A stretch of 64,000 nt of DNA from Burkholderiales bacterium (GTDB taxonomy: Bacteria > Pseudomonadota > Gammaproteobacteria > Burkholderiales > Burkholderiaceae). Of this stretch, positions 28,685-36,695 are shown in pieces. The number at the start of each line of letters is the position of its first letter. Position 1 is the first letter of the stretch. The notes beneath the pieces are model-generated. The model was given only the letters and a program-made list of their open reading frames with translations, was not told where the DNA came from and searched no databases. The stretch is from contig JAMFSK010000098.1 in assembly GCA_026225235.1 (NCBI GenBank), positions 1 to 64,000 of the forward strand. Reading direction: 5' to 3'. Both the position numbers and the translations under genes were made by a program.

Positions 28685-28708
28685 ATGGTCTATCCAACAG
28701 GTACCGTC

Positions 28709-29650
28709 ATGGCATCGATCCAGCTTCCTACCCAGCCGCCTGGCGGCCCCTCCGATGTGGCCGCGGCGGTACCGCTTCGCCGGCACTGGCGTGTCAGCGC
28801 CTGGCTCCAGGCGACGCCGCTGACGCTGACCTTCATTCTGTTTTTTCTGGTGCCCTTGCTCATCACGTTGATCGTGAGCTTCTGGGACTTCAACGAATAC
28901 CAAATCATTCCGGCGTTCACCTTCAAGAACTATGCAGCGATCTTCGACGGCTGCTCGTCGCTGACGGATGCCTGCGTGACCTTCAAGACCTATTGGTCGA
29001 CGCTCAAGTTCTGCGTGATCGTTTGGGCCGTCACGCTCGTGCTCGGTTTCACCCTCGCCTATTTCCTCTCGTTCCACGTGCGTTCGTCGGGCATGCAGAC
29101 GGTTCTGTTTCTTCTCTGCACGATTCCCTTCTGGACCTCCAACGTGATCCGGATGATCTCGTGGGTGCCACTGCTGGGCCGCAACGGCCTCGTCAATCAC
29201 GCGTTGCTCGCGACAGGGTTGATCGACCAGCCCCTTGAATGGCTGCTGTACTCGAATTTCTCGGTCGTGCTGGCCTTCGTCCATCTCTATACCTTCTTCA
29301 TGATCGTGCCGATCTTCAACGCGATGATGCGCATCGACCGCTCACTGCTCGAAGCCGCACGCGACGCCGGCGCCAGCGGCTGGCAAGTGGTCCGCGACGT
29401 GGTGCTGCCGCTGTCGAAGACGGGCATCGTGATCGGCTCGATCTTCGTGATCACGATCGTGATGGGCGACTTTCTGACGGTCGGTGTGATGGGCGGCCAG
29501 CAGATTGCATCGGTCGGCAAGATCATCCAGGTGCAGACCGGCTACCTGCAATTCCCCGCGGCCGCGGCCAACGCCATCATCCTGCTCGTTGTGGTACTCA
29601 TGATTGTCTGGGGCCTGACGCGCGTGGTCGACATTCGCAAGGAGCTTTGA
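28709..29650 (+). CDS. ABC importer permease (PotB-type)
   Basis: Inner-membrane permease, first of the pair. The 313-residue protein has six predicted TM segments, starting with LTLTFILFFLVPLLITLIV, and the EAA loop that contacts the ATPase (LEAARDAGASGWQVVRDVVLP). The ATG at 28709 is preferred over one at 28685, which abuts a 10-bp hairpin and has no ribosome-binding site. The stop is followed after one base by the second permease ATG. Confidence 0.93.
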   Translation: MASIQLPTQPPGGPSDVAAAVPLRRHWRVSAWLQATPLTLTFILFFLVPLLITLIVSFWDFNEYQIIPAFTFKNYAAIFDGCSSLTDACVTFKTYWSTLKFCVIVWAVTLVLGFTLAYFLSFHVRSSGMQTVLFLLCTIPFWTSNVIRMISWVPLLGRNGLVNHALLATGLIDQPLEWLLYSNFSVVLAFVHLYTFFMIVPIFNAMMRIDRSLLEAARDAGASGWQVVRDVVLPLSKTGIVIGSIFVITIVMGDFLTVGVMGGQQIASVGKIIQVQTGYLQFPAAAANAIILLVVVLMIVWGLTRVVDIRKEL

Positions 29651-29651
29651 G

Positions 29652-30563
29652 ATGCAGGCGCCCTCAATCAAAATCAAACATCGCGAACGCCGGCCGGCGA
29701 GTTTCTACTGGCTTGCGCTCGTGTTCGGGCTGTTTGTGCTGTTCCTCTATGGCCCCGTGATCACCATCTTCATCCTGTCGTTCCAGGGGCCCGAAGGCGG
29801 CCTCACCTTTCCGATGCGAGGGGTGTCGCTGCACTGGTTTGCCGTGTTGCGAGACGGTGTCGGCGACGTCGATATCTGGGGCGCATTTGGCCGCTCGGTG
29901 AAACTCGCCCTGGTCGTGACGCTGCTCACGGTGCTGTTTTCGGTCGCGGCCGGGCTCGCCTTTCGCCGCCGTTTCAAAGGGGACACCGCCGTCTTCTATG
30001 TGTCGGTGGCCAGTCTGATCATGCCGTCGATCATCGTCTCGCTCGGCATCGGGCTCACGTTCCGGCTGCTCGACAACGGCGTCAAGTATCTGGCCAGCGC
30101 CTGGGGCTTCCAGTCGTTCGCAGACAACTACACCACCTCGATGGGCCTCTACACGTCGGCCCTTGGCGCCCACCTGACCTGGACCCTGCCGTTTGGCCTG
30201 CTGGTGATGTTCGCCGTGTTCAATCGTTTCAACCCGGCCTATGAAGAAGCCGCACGCGATCTTGGCGCAACGCCGTGGCAGAGCTTCCGCAATGTCGTGT
30301 TGCCGATCATCGGTCCATCGGTAATCGGGGTCGGGATGTTCGGTTTTACGCTGTCGTGGGACGAGATTGCACGCTCGTCGCAGGCGATCGGCGACCAGAA
30401 CACCTTGCCGCTGGAGCTCCAGGGTCTCACCACCTCTGTCACGACGCCGGTGATCTATGCGCTCGGCACGATGACCACGGCGCTCTCCTTAACCGTGATT
30501 GTCGCGAGCCTGCTGGCGGTCAAATGGCTGACTGCCCGTCGCGCACGGGCGGCGGCGCGTTGA
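29652..30563 (+). CDS. ABC importer permease (PotC-type)
   Basis: Second permease, 303 residues with about six TM segments (LALVFGLFVLFLYGPVITIF, then LALVVTLLTVLFSVAAGLAF and others) and an EAA loop (YEEAARDLGATPWQSFRNVVLP). It begins one base after the previous stop and is the last gene of the amidohydrolase-Pot operon, which ends at the GNRA-looped terminator at 30596. Confidence 0.93.
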   Translation: MQAPSIKIKHRERRPASFYWLALVFGLFVLFLYGPVITIFILSFQGPEGGLTFPMRGVSLHWFAVLRDGVGDVDIWGAFGRSVKLALVVTLLTVLFSVAAGLAFRRRFKGDTAVFYVSVASLIMPSIIVSLGIGLTFRLLDNGVKYLASAWGFQSFADNYTTSMGLYTSALGAHLTWTLPFGLLVMFAVFNRFNPAYEEAARDLGATPWQSFRNVVLPIIGPSVIGVGMFGFTLSWDEIARSSQAIGDQNTLPLELQGLTTSVTTPVIYALGTMTTALSLTVIVASLLAVKWLTARRARAAAR

Positions 30564-30595
30564 AACGCCCGCCCTGGACGAAAAACCGATAGACG

Positions 30596-30627
30596 AAAAA
30601 AAACCACCCGAAAGGGTGGTTTTTCTT
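30596..30627. terminator. Bidirectional intrinsic terminator
   Basis: Stem AAAACCACCC / GGGTGGTTTT with a GAAA tetraloop. T runs follow on both strands (TTTTCTTTT on plus, a T-rich tract on minus), so it can end the ABC importer operon and the convergent tRNA-Cys transcript. Confidence 0.9.
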
Positions 30628-30646
30628 TTGCCGCGTGACCCGATGC

Positions 30647-30720
30647 TGGAGGCGCGGGCCGGAGTCGAACCGGCCTGGAAGGATTTGCAGTCCTCTGCAT
30701 AACCGCTTTGCTACCGCGCC
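30647..30720 (-). tRNA. tRNA-Cys (anticodon GCA)
   Basis: Minus-strand cloverleaf: acceptor GGCGCGG / CCGCGCC, anticodon loop CTGCAAA with GCA, T-arm GGCCGGTTCGACTCCGGCC, discriminator U and encoded CCA. Strongly like E. coli tRNA-Cys. Third in the Gly-Gly-Cys tRNA series. Confidence 0.97.
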
Positions 30721-30774
30721 ATGAACGGCTATTTGTCTTTTGCCGATCCGGCGATCAATCGCCGAACATGCTCA

Positions 30775-30801
30775 ACAAAAAGGGAAGCATCGATGCTTCC
30801 C
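30775..30801 (-). terminator. Palindromic terminator after the tRNA-Gly pair
   Basis: A 20-base perfect palindrome at 30782-30801 (arms GGGAAGCAT / ATGCTTCCC) is followed on the minus strand by TTTTTGTTG. It sits between tRNA-Gly and tRNA-Cys. Confidence 0.65.
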
Positions 30802-30808
30802 CGATATG

Positions 30809-30884
30809 TGGAGCGGGAGACGAGGCTCGAACTCGCGACCTCAACCTTGGCAAGGTTGCGCTCTACCAACTGAGCTACTCCCGC
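30809..30884 (-). tRNA. tRNA-Gly (anticodon GCC), copy 2
   Basis: Acceptor GCGGGAG / CTCCCGC, D-arm AGCTCAGTTGGTAGAGC, anticodon loop TTGCCAA with GCC, T-arm with GTTCGAGC, encoded CCA. Identical in sequence to the copy at 30954-31029. Confidence 0.97.
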
Positions 30885-30953
30885 AAGACCTGCATGCCGG
30901 ACGAATACCGTGCCGCCCGACCTTTGAAACGTGTGCCACTGTGCTGCTGAAAC

Positions 30954-31029
30954 TGGAGCGGGAGACGAGGCTCGAACTCGCGACCTCAACCTTGGCAAGG
31001 TTGCGCTCTACCAACTGAGCTACTCCCGC
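30954..31029 (-). tRNA. tRNA-Gly (anticodon GCC), copy 1
   Basis: Same 76-base tRNA as at 30809-30884, reading GGC/GGU codons. It is the first of the series after the promoter at 31154-31182, downstream of pgsA as glyW is in E. coli. Confidence 0.97.
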
Positions 31030-31153
31030 AGGGTGTTACTGGATCCGGCTTCTCGTCGAACGCATCGCTGCGCTGGCTGCCACGCCCTGGATGCTGCACC
31101 TTTCAGTGCGCATTTTTGAGCACTTGATGCTGTGCTCGGCGACGAGAAACGAG

Positions 31154-31182
31154 ATTATGAAGAGGTCATTCCACAGTGTCAA
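31154..31182 (-). promoter_or_regulatory. Strong promoter of the tRNA-Gly/Gly/Cys unit
   Basis: Minus-strand consensus TTGACA (31177-31182), a 17-base spacer and CATAAT (31154-31159). Initiation near 31147 lies about 118 bases upstream of the first tRNA. Confidence 0.85.
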
Positions 31183-31202
31183 GCGAGGGATTCAACACCG
31201 CT

Positions 31203-31805
31203 TCAGGGCGCTGCGCCAACCCGCTCGCGGATCTGCGGCCACGCGAGCTTCATGTAGTAGAGCATCGACCAGATCGTCAACACCGCGGCGAGATAGATCA
31301 GCCAAAGCCCCCACACACGGGCATCGAGCAGCATATGGCCCTCGATCAGAAGCGGGGCGTTGAACAACAGCAGCGGAATCGCCGTCATCTGGCAGGCCGT
31401 CTTGAACTTGCCAAGCGAATTGACCGCGACACTGCGTGAGGCGCCGATCTGCGCCATCCACTCGCGCAACGCCGAAATCGCGATTTCCCGCCCGATGATC
31501 ACGAGCGCGATGACCGCGTTCAGACGGCCGAGCTCGACCAGAATCAGCAAAGCCGCGGTCACCATCAGCTTGTCGGCGACGGGGTCGAGGAAGGCGCCAA
31601 ACGCGGAAGTCTGATTCAACTTGCGCGCAAGAAAGCCGTCGAACCAGTCTGTTAGCGCGGCCAGCACAAAGATAACGGCCGCGCAGAGATTCTTCGTCGG
31701 CACGGCCATCATCAGATCGGGGATATAAAACACCCCCACGACCAGCGGAATCAGGACGATTCGCAGCCACGTCAGGAAAATCGGCAGATTGAACGGCATG
31801 GGCAT
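31203..31805 (-). CDS. pgsA: CDP-diacylglycerol-glycerol-3-phosphate 3-phosphatidyltransferase
   Basis: Makes phosphatidylglycerol-phosphate in the inner membrane, the committed step to PG and cardiolipin. The 200-residue protein has about four to five TM helices and the CDP-alcohol phosphotransferase motif D-x2-DG-x2-AR ... G-x3-D-x3-D (DWFDGFLARKL at 53-63, then GAFLDPVADK ending at Asp78). A second Met two codons in (MPFNLP) may be the true start; neither has a clear Shine-Dalgarno. It is 66 bases after uvrC and before tRNA-Gly, the conserved uvrC-pgsA-glyW order. Confidence 0.96.
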   Translation of the reverse strand: MPMPFNLPIFLTWLRIVLIPLVVGVFYIPDLMMAVPTKNLCAAVIFVLAALTDWFDGFLARKLNQTSAFGAFLDPVADKLMVTAALLILVELGRLNAVIALVIIGREIAISALREWMAQIGASRSVAVNSLGKFKTACQMTAIPLLLFNAPLLIEGHMLLDARVWGLWLIYLAAVLTIWSMLYYMKLAWPQIRERVGAAP

Positions 31806-31871
31806 CGCGCTGGCAAAAACGAGACCTTCATTGTGCCCTGTTCAGAAGCTTGCGAACAATCCCGTGCAATT

Positions 31872-34169
31872 TCAGTGAAGCTGCCGGTAGATCTGTTCGG
31901 CCAACGCGCGCGAGATGCCTTCGACGCTCGCGAGCTCATCGATGCTCGCCGAGACCACGCCGCGCAGGCCGCCAAAACGCGCAAGCAAACGCTGCCGGCG
32001 CTTCGCGCCCACCCCTTCGAGCTCCTCGAGCCGCGAGCTCTGGCGAACTTTGGCACGCTTGGCGCGCATTCCTGTGATCGCAAAACGATGCGCCTCGTCG
32101 CGAATCTGGGCGATCAACATCAGCGCCGCACTGTCCTTGCCGAGTTCGAGAGAAGGCCGACCGTCGGCAAAGACCAGGGTTTCGAGACCGACTTTACGGC
32201 CCTCGCCTTTTGCCACGCCGACCAGGATCGAGATATCGATACCGAGTTCGGTGAACACCTGGCGAGCAATCTCGACCTGGCCCTTGCCCCCGTCGATCAG
32301 GACGATATTCGGCATGGGCGTCGCGACGGGCGCGGGGACGGCCGCCTCGGACGGCGAGGCGGTGATCTCAGCCGGATCCTGCCCTACGTCGCTGTGGACC
32401 GTATCTCCCGCGCTTGCCGCGGCTTGCGCGAGGATCTTCTCGTAGCGCCGCGTCAGCACCTGGCGCATGGCCGCGTAGTCGTCGCCGGGCGTGATCCCCG
32501 TGATGTTGTAGCGCCGGTATTCGCCCGACTGCATCTTGTGATGGTGATAGACCACACACGATGCCTGAGTCGCCTCGCCCATCGTATGGCTGATGTCGAA
32601 GCACTCGACGCGCAGTGTCCCGAGGTCTTCGTATTCGAGACTGAGCACATCGACGAGCGCGCGGGTACGGGCCTGCTGCGAACCCTGCTCGGACAGCAGG
32701 CGCATGAGCGCGAGCCGGGCGCCCTGCTCGGCCATCGCGAGCCACGAGCGCTTCTGCCCCTGCGGCTGACGCAGCATCACGACCTTGCGGCCTGCCTGGG
32801 CCGCTAGCAGCTCGACGACCTGACGATTCGCGGGCGGATGATTGACGATCAACACCGGCGGGATCACGTGGTCGATGTAGTGCTGCCCGATGAATGCCTC
32901 CAAGACCTCGGCCTCGAGCGAGCGTGCACCGACCACGGCGTTCGTCGCTGGGAGCTCCGTATCCTGGTCGTCGCCGGGAACGTCGATTCCCTCCGCTGTC
33001 TCGCCCGCTTCGAACGTCTCTACGGTTTCGAAAGATGCCGCTCGCAAGAGTGCGCCTCGCTCCTCTTGAGACGGATCATCGTCCTCGCCATCATCCTCAC
33101 GGCTGTTCTCATTAGCCTCATTTTCGTCGTCGTATTCACCCTGCGCGCCTACTGCGCCGTCCCCGTCTCCGATGTCATGCGCTCGCCCTTCCACACGCGC
33201 AAGCACCCGGTCGTGTTCGATCTCGCCGACCTCGCGCGCCGCATCGAGCAGGTCGACCGGTGGCTCGTCCTCAAGCCCTTCGTCGACCAGCGCATTGCCC
33301 ACCTGGCTCGGAAAGTAGGCCTTGTCGCCCAGATGGCGGCCACCGCGTACCATCGCGAGATTGACGCAGACTTTGCCGCCGTGCGCGACCACCGCGAGGA
33401 TATCGGCGTCGTTCTCGCCGCCGGTCTCGATCGTCTGCTGATGCAGCACCGCCGAGAGCGAACTCATCTGGTTGCGCACCGAGGCGGCTTGTTCGAACTT
33501 CAGATCGGCCGCGAAGGCATGCATCTTCAGTTCGAGCTCATGCATCACTTCGGTCTGACGGCCACCGAGGAAGCGCGCCGCATTGCGCACGTCCACCGCA
33601 TAGTCTTCTTCGCTGATATTTCCGACGCAGGGCGCGGTGCAGCGCGAGATCTGATGCAGCAGACAAGGCCGCGCGCGGTTTGAGAACACCGAGTCTTCGC
33701 AGGTTCGCAACTGGAACACGCGCTGCAGGATCTGGATGCTTTCACGCACCGCCCACGCATTCGGGAATGGCCCGAAATACTGATGCTTGCGATCGACCGA
33801 GCCCCGGTAGTAGGCCATGCGGGGAAACGCATGACCCGTGAGCTTCAGGTAGGGATACGATTTGTCATCGCGAAACAGGATGTTGTAGCGCGGGGTAAGC
33901 GCCTTGATCAAGTTGTTTTCGAGCAGCAGCGCTTCAGCCTCGGAACGCGTCACGGTGGTCTCGAGGCGCACGATGCGCGTGACCATCATGGCAATGCGCG
34001 GCGACAGCAACGTCTTGTTGAAGTAGCTCGACACCCGCTTCTTGAGGTCGCGCGCCTTACCCACATAGAGCACAGCGCCCTGGGCGTCGTAATACCGATA
34101 GACGCCGGGCAAATGCGGCAATTGGGCAAGAATGGGTTTCGGATCGAAAACGTCGGTGTCGTCAGACAT
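31872..34169 (-). CDS. uvrC: UvrABC excinuclease subunit C with an acidic insertion
   Basis: Makes both incisions in nucleotide excision repair. The 765-residue protein has the GIY-YIG nuclease ([20 protein letters not shown] near 19-38), the UvrB-binding UVR region (about 200-240), the RNase H-like 3'-catalytic domain ([21 protein letters not shown]) and a C-terminal helix-hairpin-helix pair ([26 protein letters not shown]). It is over 150 residues longer than E. coli UvrC. The excess is an acidic Asp/Glu-rich insertion at about 288-415 and a shorter Ala/Pro-rich one near 575-620, both between domains. Followed by pgsA. Confidence 0.96.
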   Translation of the reverse strand: MSDDTDVFDPKPILAQLPHLPGVYRYYDAQGAVLYVGKARDLKKRVSSYFNKTLLSPRIAMMVTRIVRLETTVTRSEAEALLLENNLIKALTPRYNILFRDDKSYPYLKLTGHAFPRMAYYRGSVDRKHQYFGPFPNAWAVRESIQILQRVFQLRTCEDSVFSNRARPCLLHQISRCTAPCVGNISEEDYAVDVRNAARFLGGRQTEVMHELELKMHAFAADLKFEQAASVRNQMSSLSAVLHQQTIETGGENDADILAVVAHGGKVCVNLAMVRGGRHLGDKAYFPSQVGNALVDEGLEDEPPVDLLDAAREVGEIEHDRVLARVEGRAHDIGDGDGAVGAQGEYDDENEANENSREDDGEDDDPSQEERGALLRAASFETVETFEAGETAEGIDVPGDDQDTELPATNAVVGARSLEAEVLEAFIGQHYIDHVIPPVLIVNHPPANRQVVELLAAQAGRKVVMLRQPQGQKRSWLAMAEQGARLALMRLLSEQGSQQARTRALVDVLSLEYEDLGTLRVECFDISHTMGEATQASCVVYHHHKMQSGEYRRYNITGITPGDDYAAMRQVLTRRYEKILAQAAASAGDTVHSDVGQDPAEITASPSEAAVPAPVATPMPNIVLIDGGKGQVEIARQVFTELGIDISILVGVAKGEGRKVGLETLVFADGRPSLELGKDSAALMLIAQIRDEAHRFAITGMRAKRAKVRQSSRLEELEGVGAKRRQRLLARFGGLRGVVSASIDELASVEGISRALAEQIYRQLH

Positions 34170-34256
34170 ACTGAATCAAGCCACGGGGCCGGCTGCACTA
34201 AAATCGCGAGTCTAGATGATACCTAGCCCGAGCACGCCTGTTCACCCTCGATTCCG

Positions 34257-35420
34257 ATGACATCACGCCCGCTTGCCTGCGACATCTTTTGTACCGTAGT
34301 CGATAACTTCGGCGATGTCGGTGTGGCTTGGCGCCTCGCGCGGCAACTCGCGGCGGACTACCAATGGTCGGTGCGGCTCTGGGTCGACGACCTGGCGACC
34401 TTCGCGCACCTCGCACCGGGCTTCGACGCGGGCAAACGCTGGCAGCGCTATGGAGACGTCGTCATCGAACACTGGGGCGATGCGCTCAGCGACGGTGAGA
34501 CGCTGCAGATCGCCGATGTCGTCATCGAAGCATTCGGCTGCGACCTACCGCCTGTCTACCTCGGCGCGATGGCCGAACGCAGTCCGGCCCCGGTGTGGAT
34601 CAACCTCGACTACCTCAGCGCCGAAGACTGGGTCGGCGATTTTCACCTGCGCCCCTCGCCGCATCCACGGCTACCGCTGACCAAATGGTTCTTCTTTCCC
34701 GGTCTGGGCCCCCATACCGGCGGGGTGTTGATCGAACGGGGGCTTGCCAGTGCGCGCGAGGCGTTTCAGGCGGACCCTGTCGCCCGGCGCGCGCTGTTCG
34801 CGTCGCTCGGCATCGGCGCGCCTGCCGACGGCACCCTGGTCGTGTCGTTGTTTGCCTATGAAAACCCGGCCGTGGCGAATTTACTCGGCGAATGGCGCGA
34901 CGGGGCGGCGCCGGTGCTGGTTCTGGTGCCGGTCGGGCGGATCGGACCGGAAATCGCCCACTTCCTCGGCGTCGAGTCGTTCGACGCCTCGACCCGGGCC
35001 ACGCGCGGCGCGCTGACCGTCCAGGCTTTGCCTTTCGTCGACCACCCGCGCTACGACCAGTTGCTCTGGTCGTGCGACCTCAATTTTGTGCGGGGAGAAG
35101 ACTCCTTCGTGCGCGCCCAGCTTGCCGCGCGGCCGTTCGTCTGGCACATCTACCCCCAGCAGGACGATGCGCACCTGCCCAAGCTCGAAGCCGCGCTTGC
35201 GCTCTATAGCCGGAACCTCGACGCCCCGGCGGCCGGGGCGCTGCGTTCATTCTGGCTGCGATGGAATGGCATGCCGCAGGGCGAGGCCGGCCGCTGGATG
35301 GAGTACCTCCAACATCGTGCGGAACTCGACAAATGCGCGCGCGATTGGCTCGCCGAACTCGAAGCGCCGGGCGACGTCGCCGCAAATCTGGCGGAATTCG
35401 TTGAAAGCCGGTTAAAATAG
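34257..35420 (+). CDS. earP: EF-P arginine rhamnosyltransferase EarP
   Basis: Transfers rhamnose from TDP-rhamnose to Arg32 of EF-P, activating it for translation of polyproline stretches. The 387-residue GT-B protein (DUF2331 family) shows the EarP features CDIFCTVVDNFGDVGVAWRLAR at its start (nucleotide-sugar binding and catalytic Asp region), then PLTKWFFFPGLGPHTGGVL and LNFVRGEDSFVRAQLA (with the RGEDSxxR-type nucleotide-binding motif). It is the gene immediately upstream of efp, as in Pseudomonas, Neisseria and other beta-proteobacteria with this modification. Confidence 0.96.
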   Translation: MTSRPLACDIFCTVVDNFGDVGVAWRLARQLAADYQWSVRLWVDDLATFAHLAPGFDAGKRWQRYGDVVIEHWGDALSDGETLQIADVVIEAFGCDLPPVYLGAMAERSPAPVWINLDYLSAEDWVGDFHLRPSPHPRLPLTKWFFFPGLGPHTGGVLIERGLASAREAFQADPVARRALFASLGIGAPADGTLVVSLFAYENPAVANLLGEWRDGAAPVLVLVPVGRIGPEIAHFLGVESFDASTRATRGALTVQALPFVDHPRYDQLLWSCDLNFVRGEDSFVRAQLAARPFVWHIYPQQDDAHLPKLEAALALYSRNLDAPAAGALRSFWLRWNGMPQGEAGRWMEYLQHRAELDKCARDWLAELEAPGDVAANLAEFVESRLK

Positions 35421-35634
35421 GCTGTTTTTCAATAGCTTAGACTTGTCGAGCGAAGGCACCCGGTCTCTCAGACTGCTGTCCCCGGTATCAGCGGACACTG
35501 CGGCGCCAAAATTCCGAAGTCGGGTCGTGTGGCGGATCGGCATTGCGTCGAGCATTGAACCCGGCTCCCCCGCGTCTGCCCTCGCCCGTTCGCCAGGTTG
35601 AGCCACTCATTCAGGTAACAGGATAGTTTTTATG

Positions 35635-36192
35635 ATGAAGACCGCACAAGAACTCCGCACGGGCAACGTTGTGATGATCGGCAGCGAGCCGATGGTCGTG
35701 CAAAAGGCCGAGTACAACAAGTCGGGCCGCAACTCCGCGGTCGTCAAGATGAAGTTCAAGAACCTGTTGACCGACGCGCCGAGCGAATCGGTCTATAAGG
35801 CGGACGACAAATTCGACGTGGTCGTGCTCGAACGCCGGGAAGTGACGTACTCGTATTTCGCCGACCCCATGTACGTGTTCATGGACGCCGACTACAACCA
35901 GTACGAAGTCGAAGCAGAAAACCTCAGCGACGCGATTTACTACCTCGAAGACGGCATGCCGTGCGACGTCGTGTTCTATAACGAAAAAGCGATCTCGGTC
36001 GAACTGCCGACCACGCTGGTTCGTGAAATTGCCTATACCGAGCCGGCCGTCAAGGGCGATACCTCGTCGGGCAAGGTCCTGAAGAACGCCAAGCTGACGA
36101 GCGGCCTCGAGCTGCAAGTGCCGCTGTTCTGCGCCATCGGCGACAAGATCGAAATCGACACCCGCACGAACGAATATCGTAGCCGCGCCTGA
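35635..36192 (+). CDS. efp: Elongation factor P, Arg32 (rhamnosylated) type
   Basis: Binds between the P and E sites of stalled ribosomes to promote peptide bonds at consecutive prolines. Two ATGs are adjacent (35632, 35635); the second is chosen because it places Arg at position 32 in the loop NKSGRNSA and matches the MKTAQELR start of related EF-Ps. The 185 residues include [33 protein letters not shown] and the C-terminal [11 protein letters not shown]. Arg instead of Lys at the tip, plus the adjacent earP, marks the rhamnosylation pathway. Confidence 0.97.
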   Translation: MKTAQELRTGNVVMIGSEPMVVQKAEYNKSGRNSAVVKMKFKNLLTDAPSESVYKADDKFDVVVLERREVTYSYFADPMYVFMDADYNQYEVEAENLSDAIYYLEDGMPCDVVFYNEKAISVELPTTLVREIAYTEPAVKGDTSSGKVLKNAKLTSGLELQVPLFCAIGDKIEIDTRTNEYRSRA

Positions 36193-36247
36193 GTTTTACT
36201 AAGGCAAACGCACGCATCGATCCGTTTTCTGGATCGGTCCTGCCAGA

Positions 36248-36279
36248 AAAAGCGCTCTCCGGAGCGCTTTTCTTTTTTT
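36248..36279 (+). terminator. Intrinsic terminator after efp
   Basis: Stem AAAAGCGCTC / GAGCGCTTTT with loop TCCG, followed by CTTTTTTTC, 55 bases after the efp stop. Confidence 0.9.
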
Positions 36280-36361
36280 CACGCCTCCTTGCCGAAGCGA
36301 GGCAACATTTACCGGGGAATCGCGGAAATCAGGCAGGCCCTCCGGTAATCACGCGTTTCAA

Positions 36362-36390
36362 TTGTCTGCCTCCAGCCCTTGCAGCATAAG
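36362..36390 (+). promoter_or_regulatory. Candidate promoter of the DUF1328 gene
   Basis: TTGTCT (36362-36367), 17-base spacer, CATAAG (36385-36390). Each hexamer matches four of six consensus bases. Initiation would lie about 80 bases before the small membrane-protein ATG. Confidence 0.35.
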
Positions 36391-36476
36391 GACTGTCCCT
36401 CGGTCGTCCAATCCGTGGCACGGCTCCTGCTTAGCCAGTCTCGAAGGTTGCTCGACGACGTTTAGAGGTCGAATCC

Positions 36477-36638
36477 ATGCTGCATTACGCCATTGTATTT
36501 TTTGTGATCGCGCTAATCGCCGCGCTGCTCGGTTTTACCGGCATCGCCGCGGGTGCCGCGTCGATTGCCAAGGTTCTGTTTTTTATATTTTTGATCTTCG
36601 CGGTTGTGTCTCTGCTCGGCGGTGTGTTCAGGCGCTGA
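36477..36638 (+). CDS. DUF1328 (UPF0391, YtjA-like) small membrane protein
   Basis: A 53-residue highly hydrophobic peptide starting [20 protein letters not shown], then [20 protein letters not shown] and ending GGVFRR: two TM helices joined by a short Gly/Ala turn, the DUF1328 pattern. AGAGGT is 8 bases upstream of the ATG. Function is not established; members are often stress-induced. Followed 57 bases later by the NtrC-like regulator; co-transcription is possible. Confidence 0.88.
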   Translation: MLHYAIVFFVIALIAALLGFTGIAAGAASIAKVLFFIFLIFAVVSLLGGVFRR

Positions 36639-36695
36639 TGCGCCCCGCCGCGCCTGCCCGGTCGCCAACATCCCTTACTTCATGCCCATAACGTC

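Noticed and set aside
30782-30801. 20-base palindrome as an attachment or regulator site
   Set aside because: The T run following on the minus strand explains it better as a terminator.
32838-33683. Plus-strand frame with a hydrophobic [20 protein letters not shown] stretch
   Set aside because: The apparent TM segment is the reverse complement of the acidic Asp/Glu insertion of UvrC.
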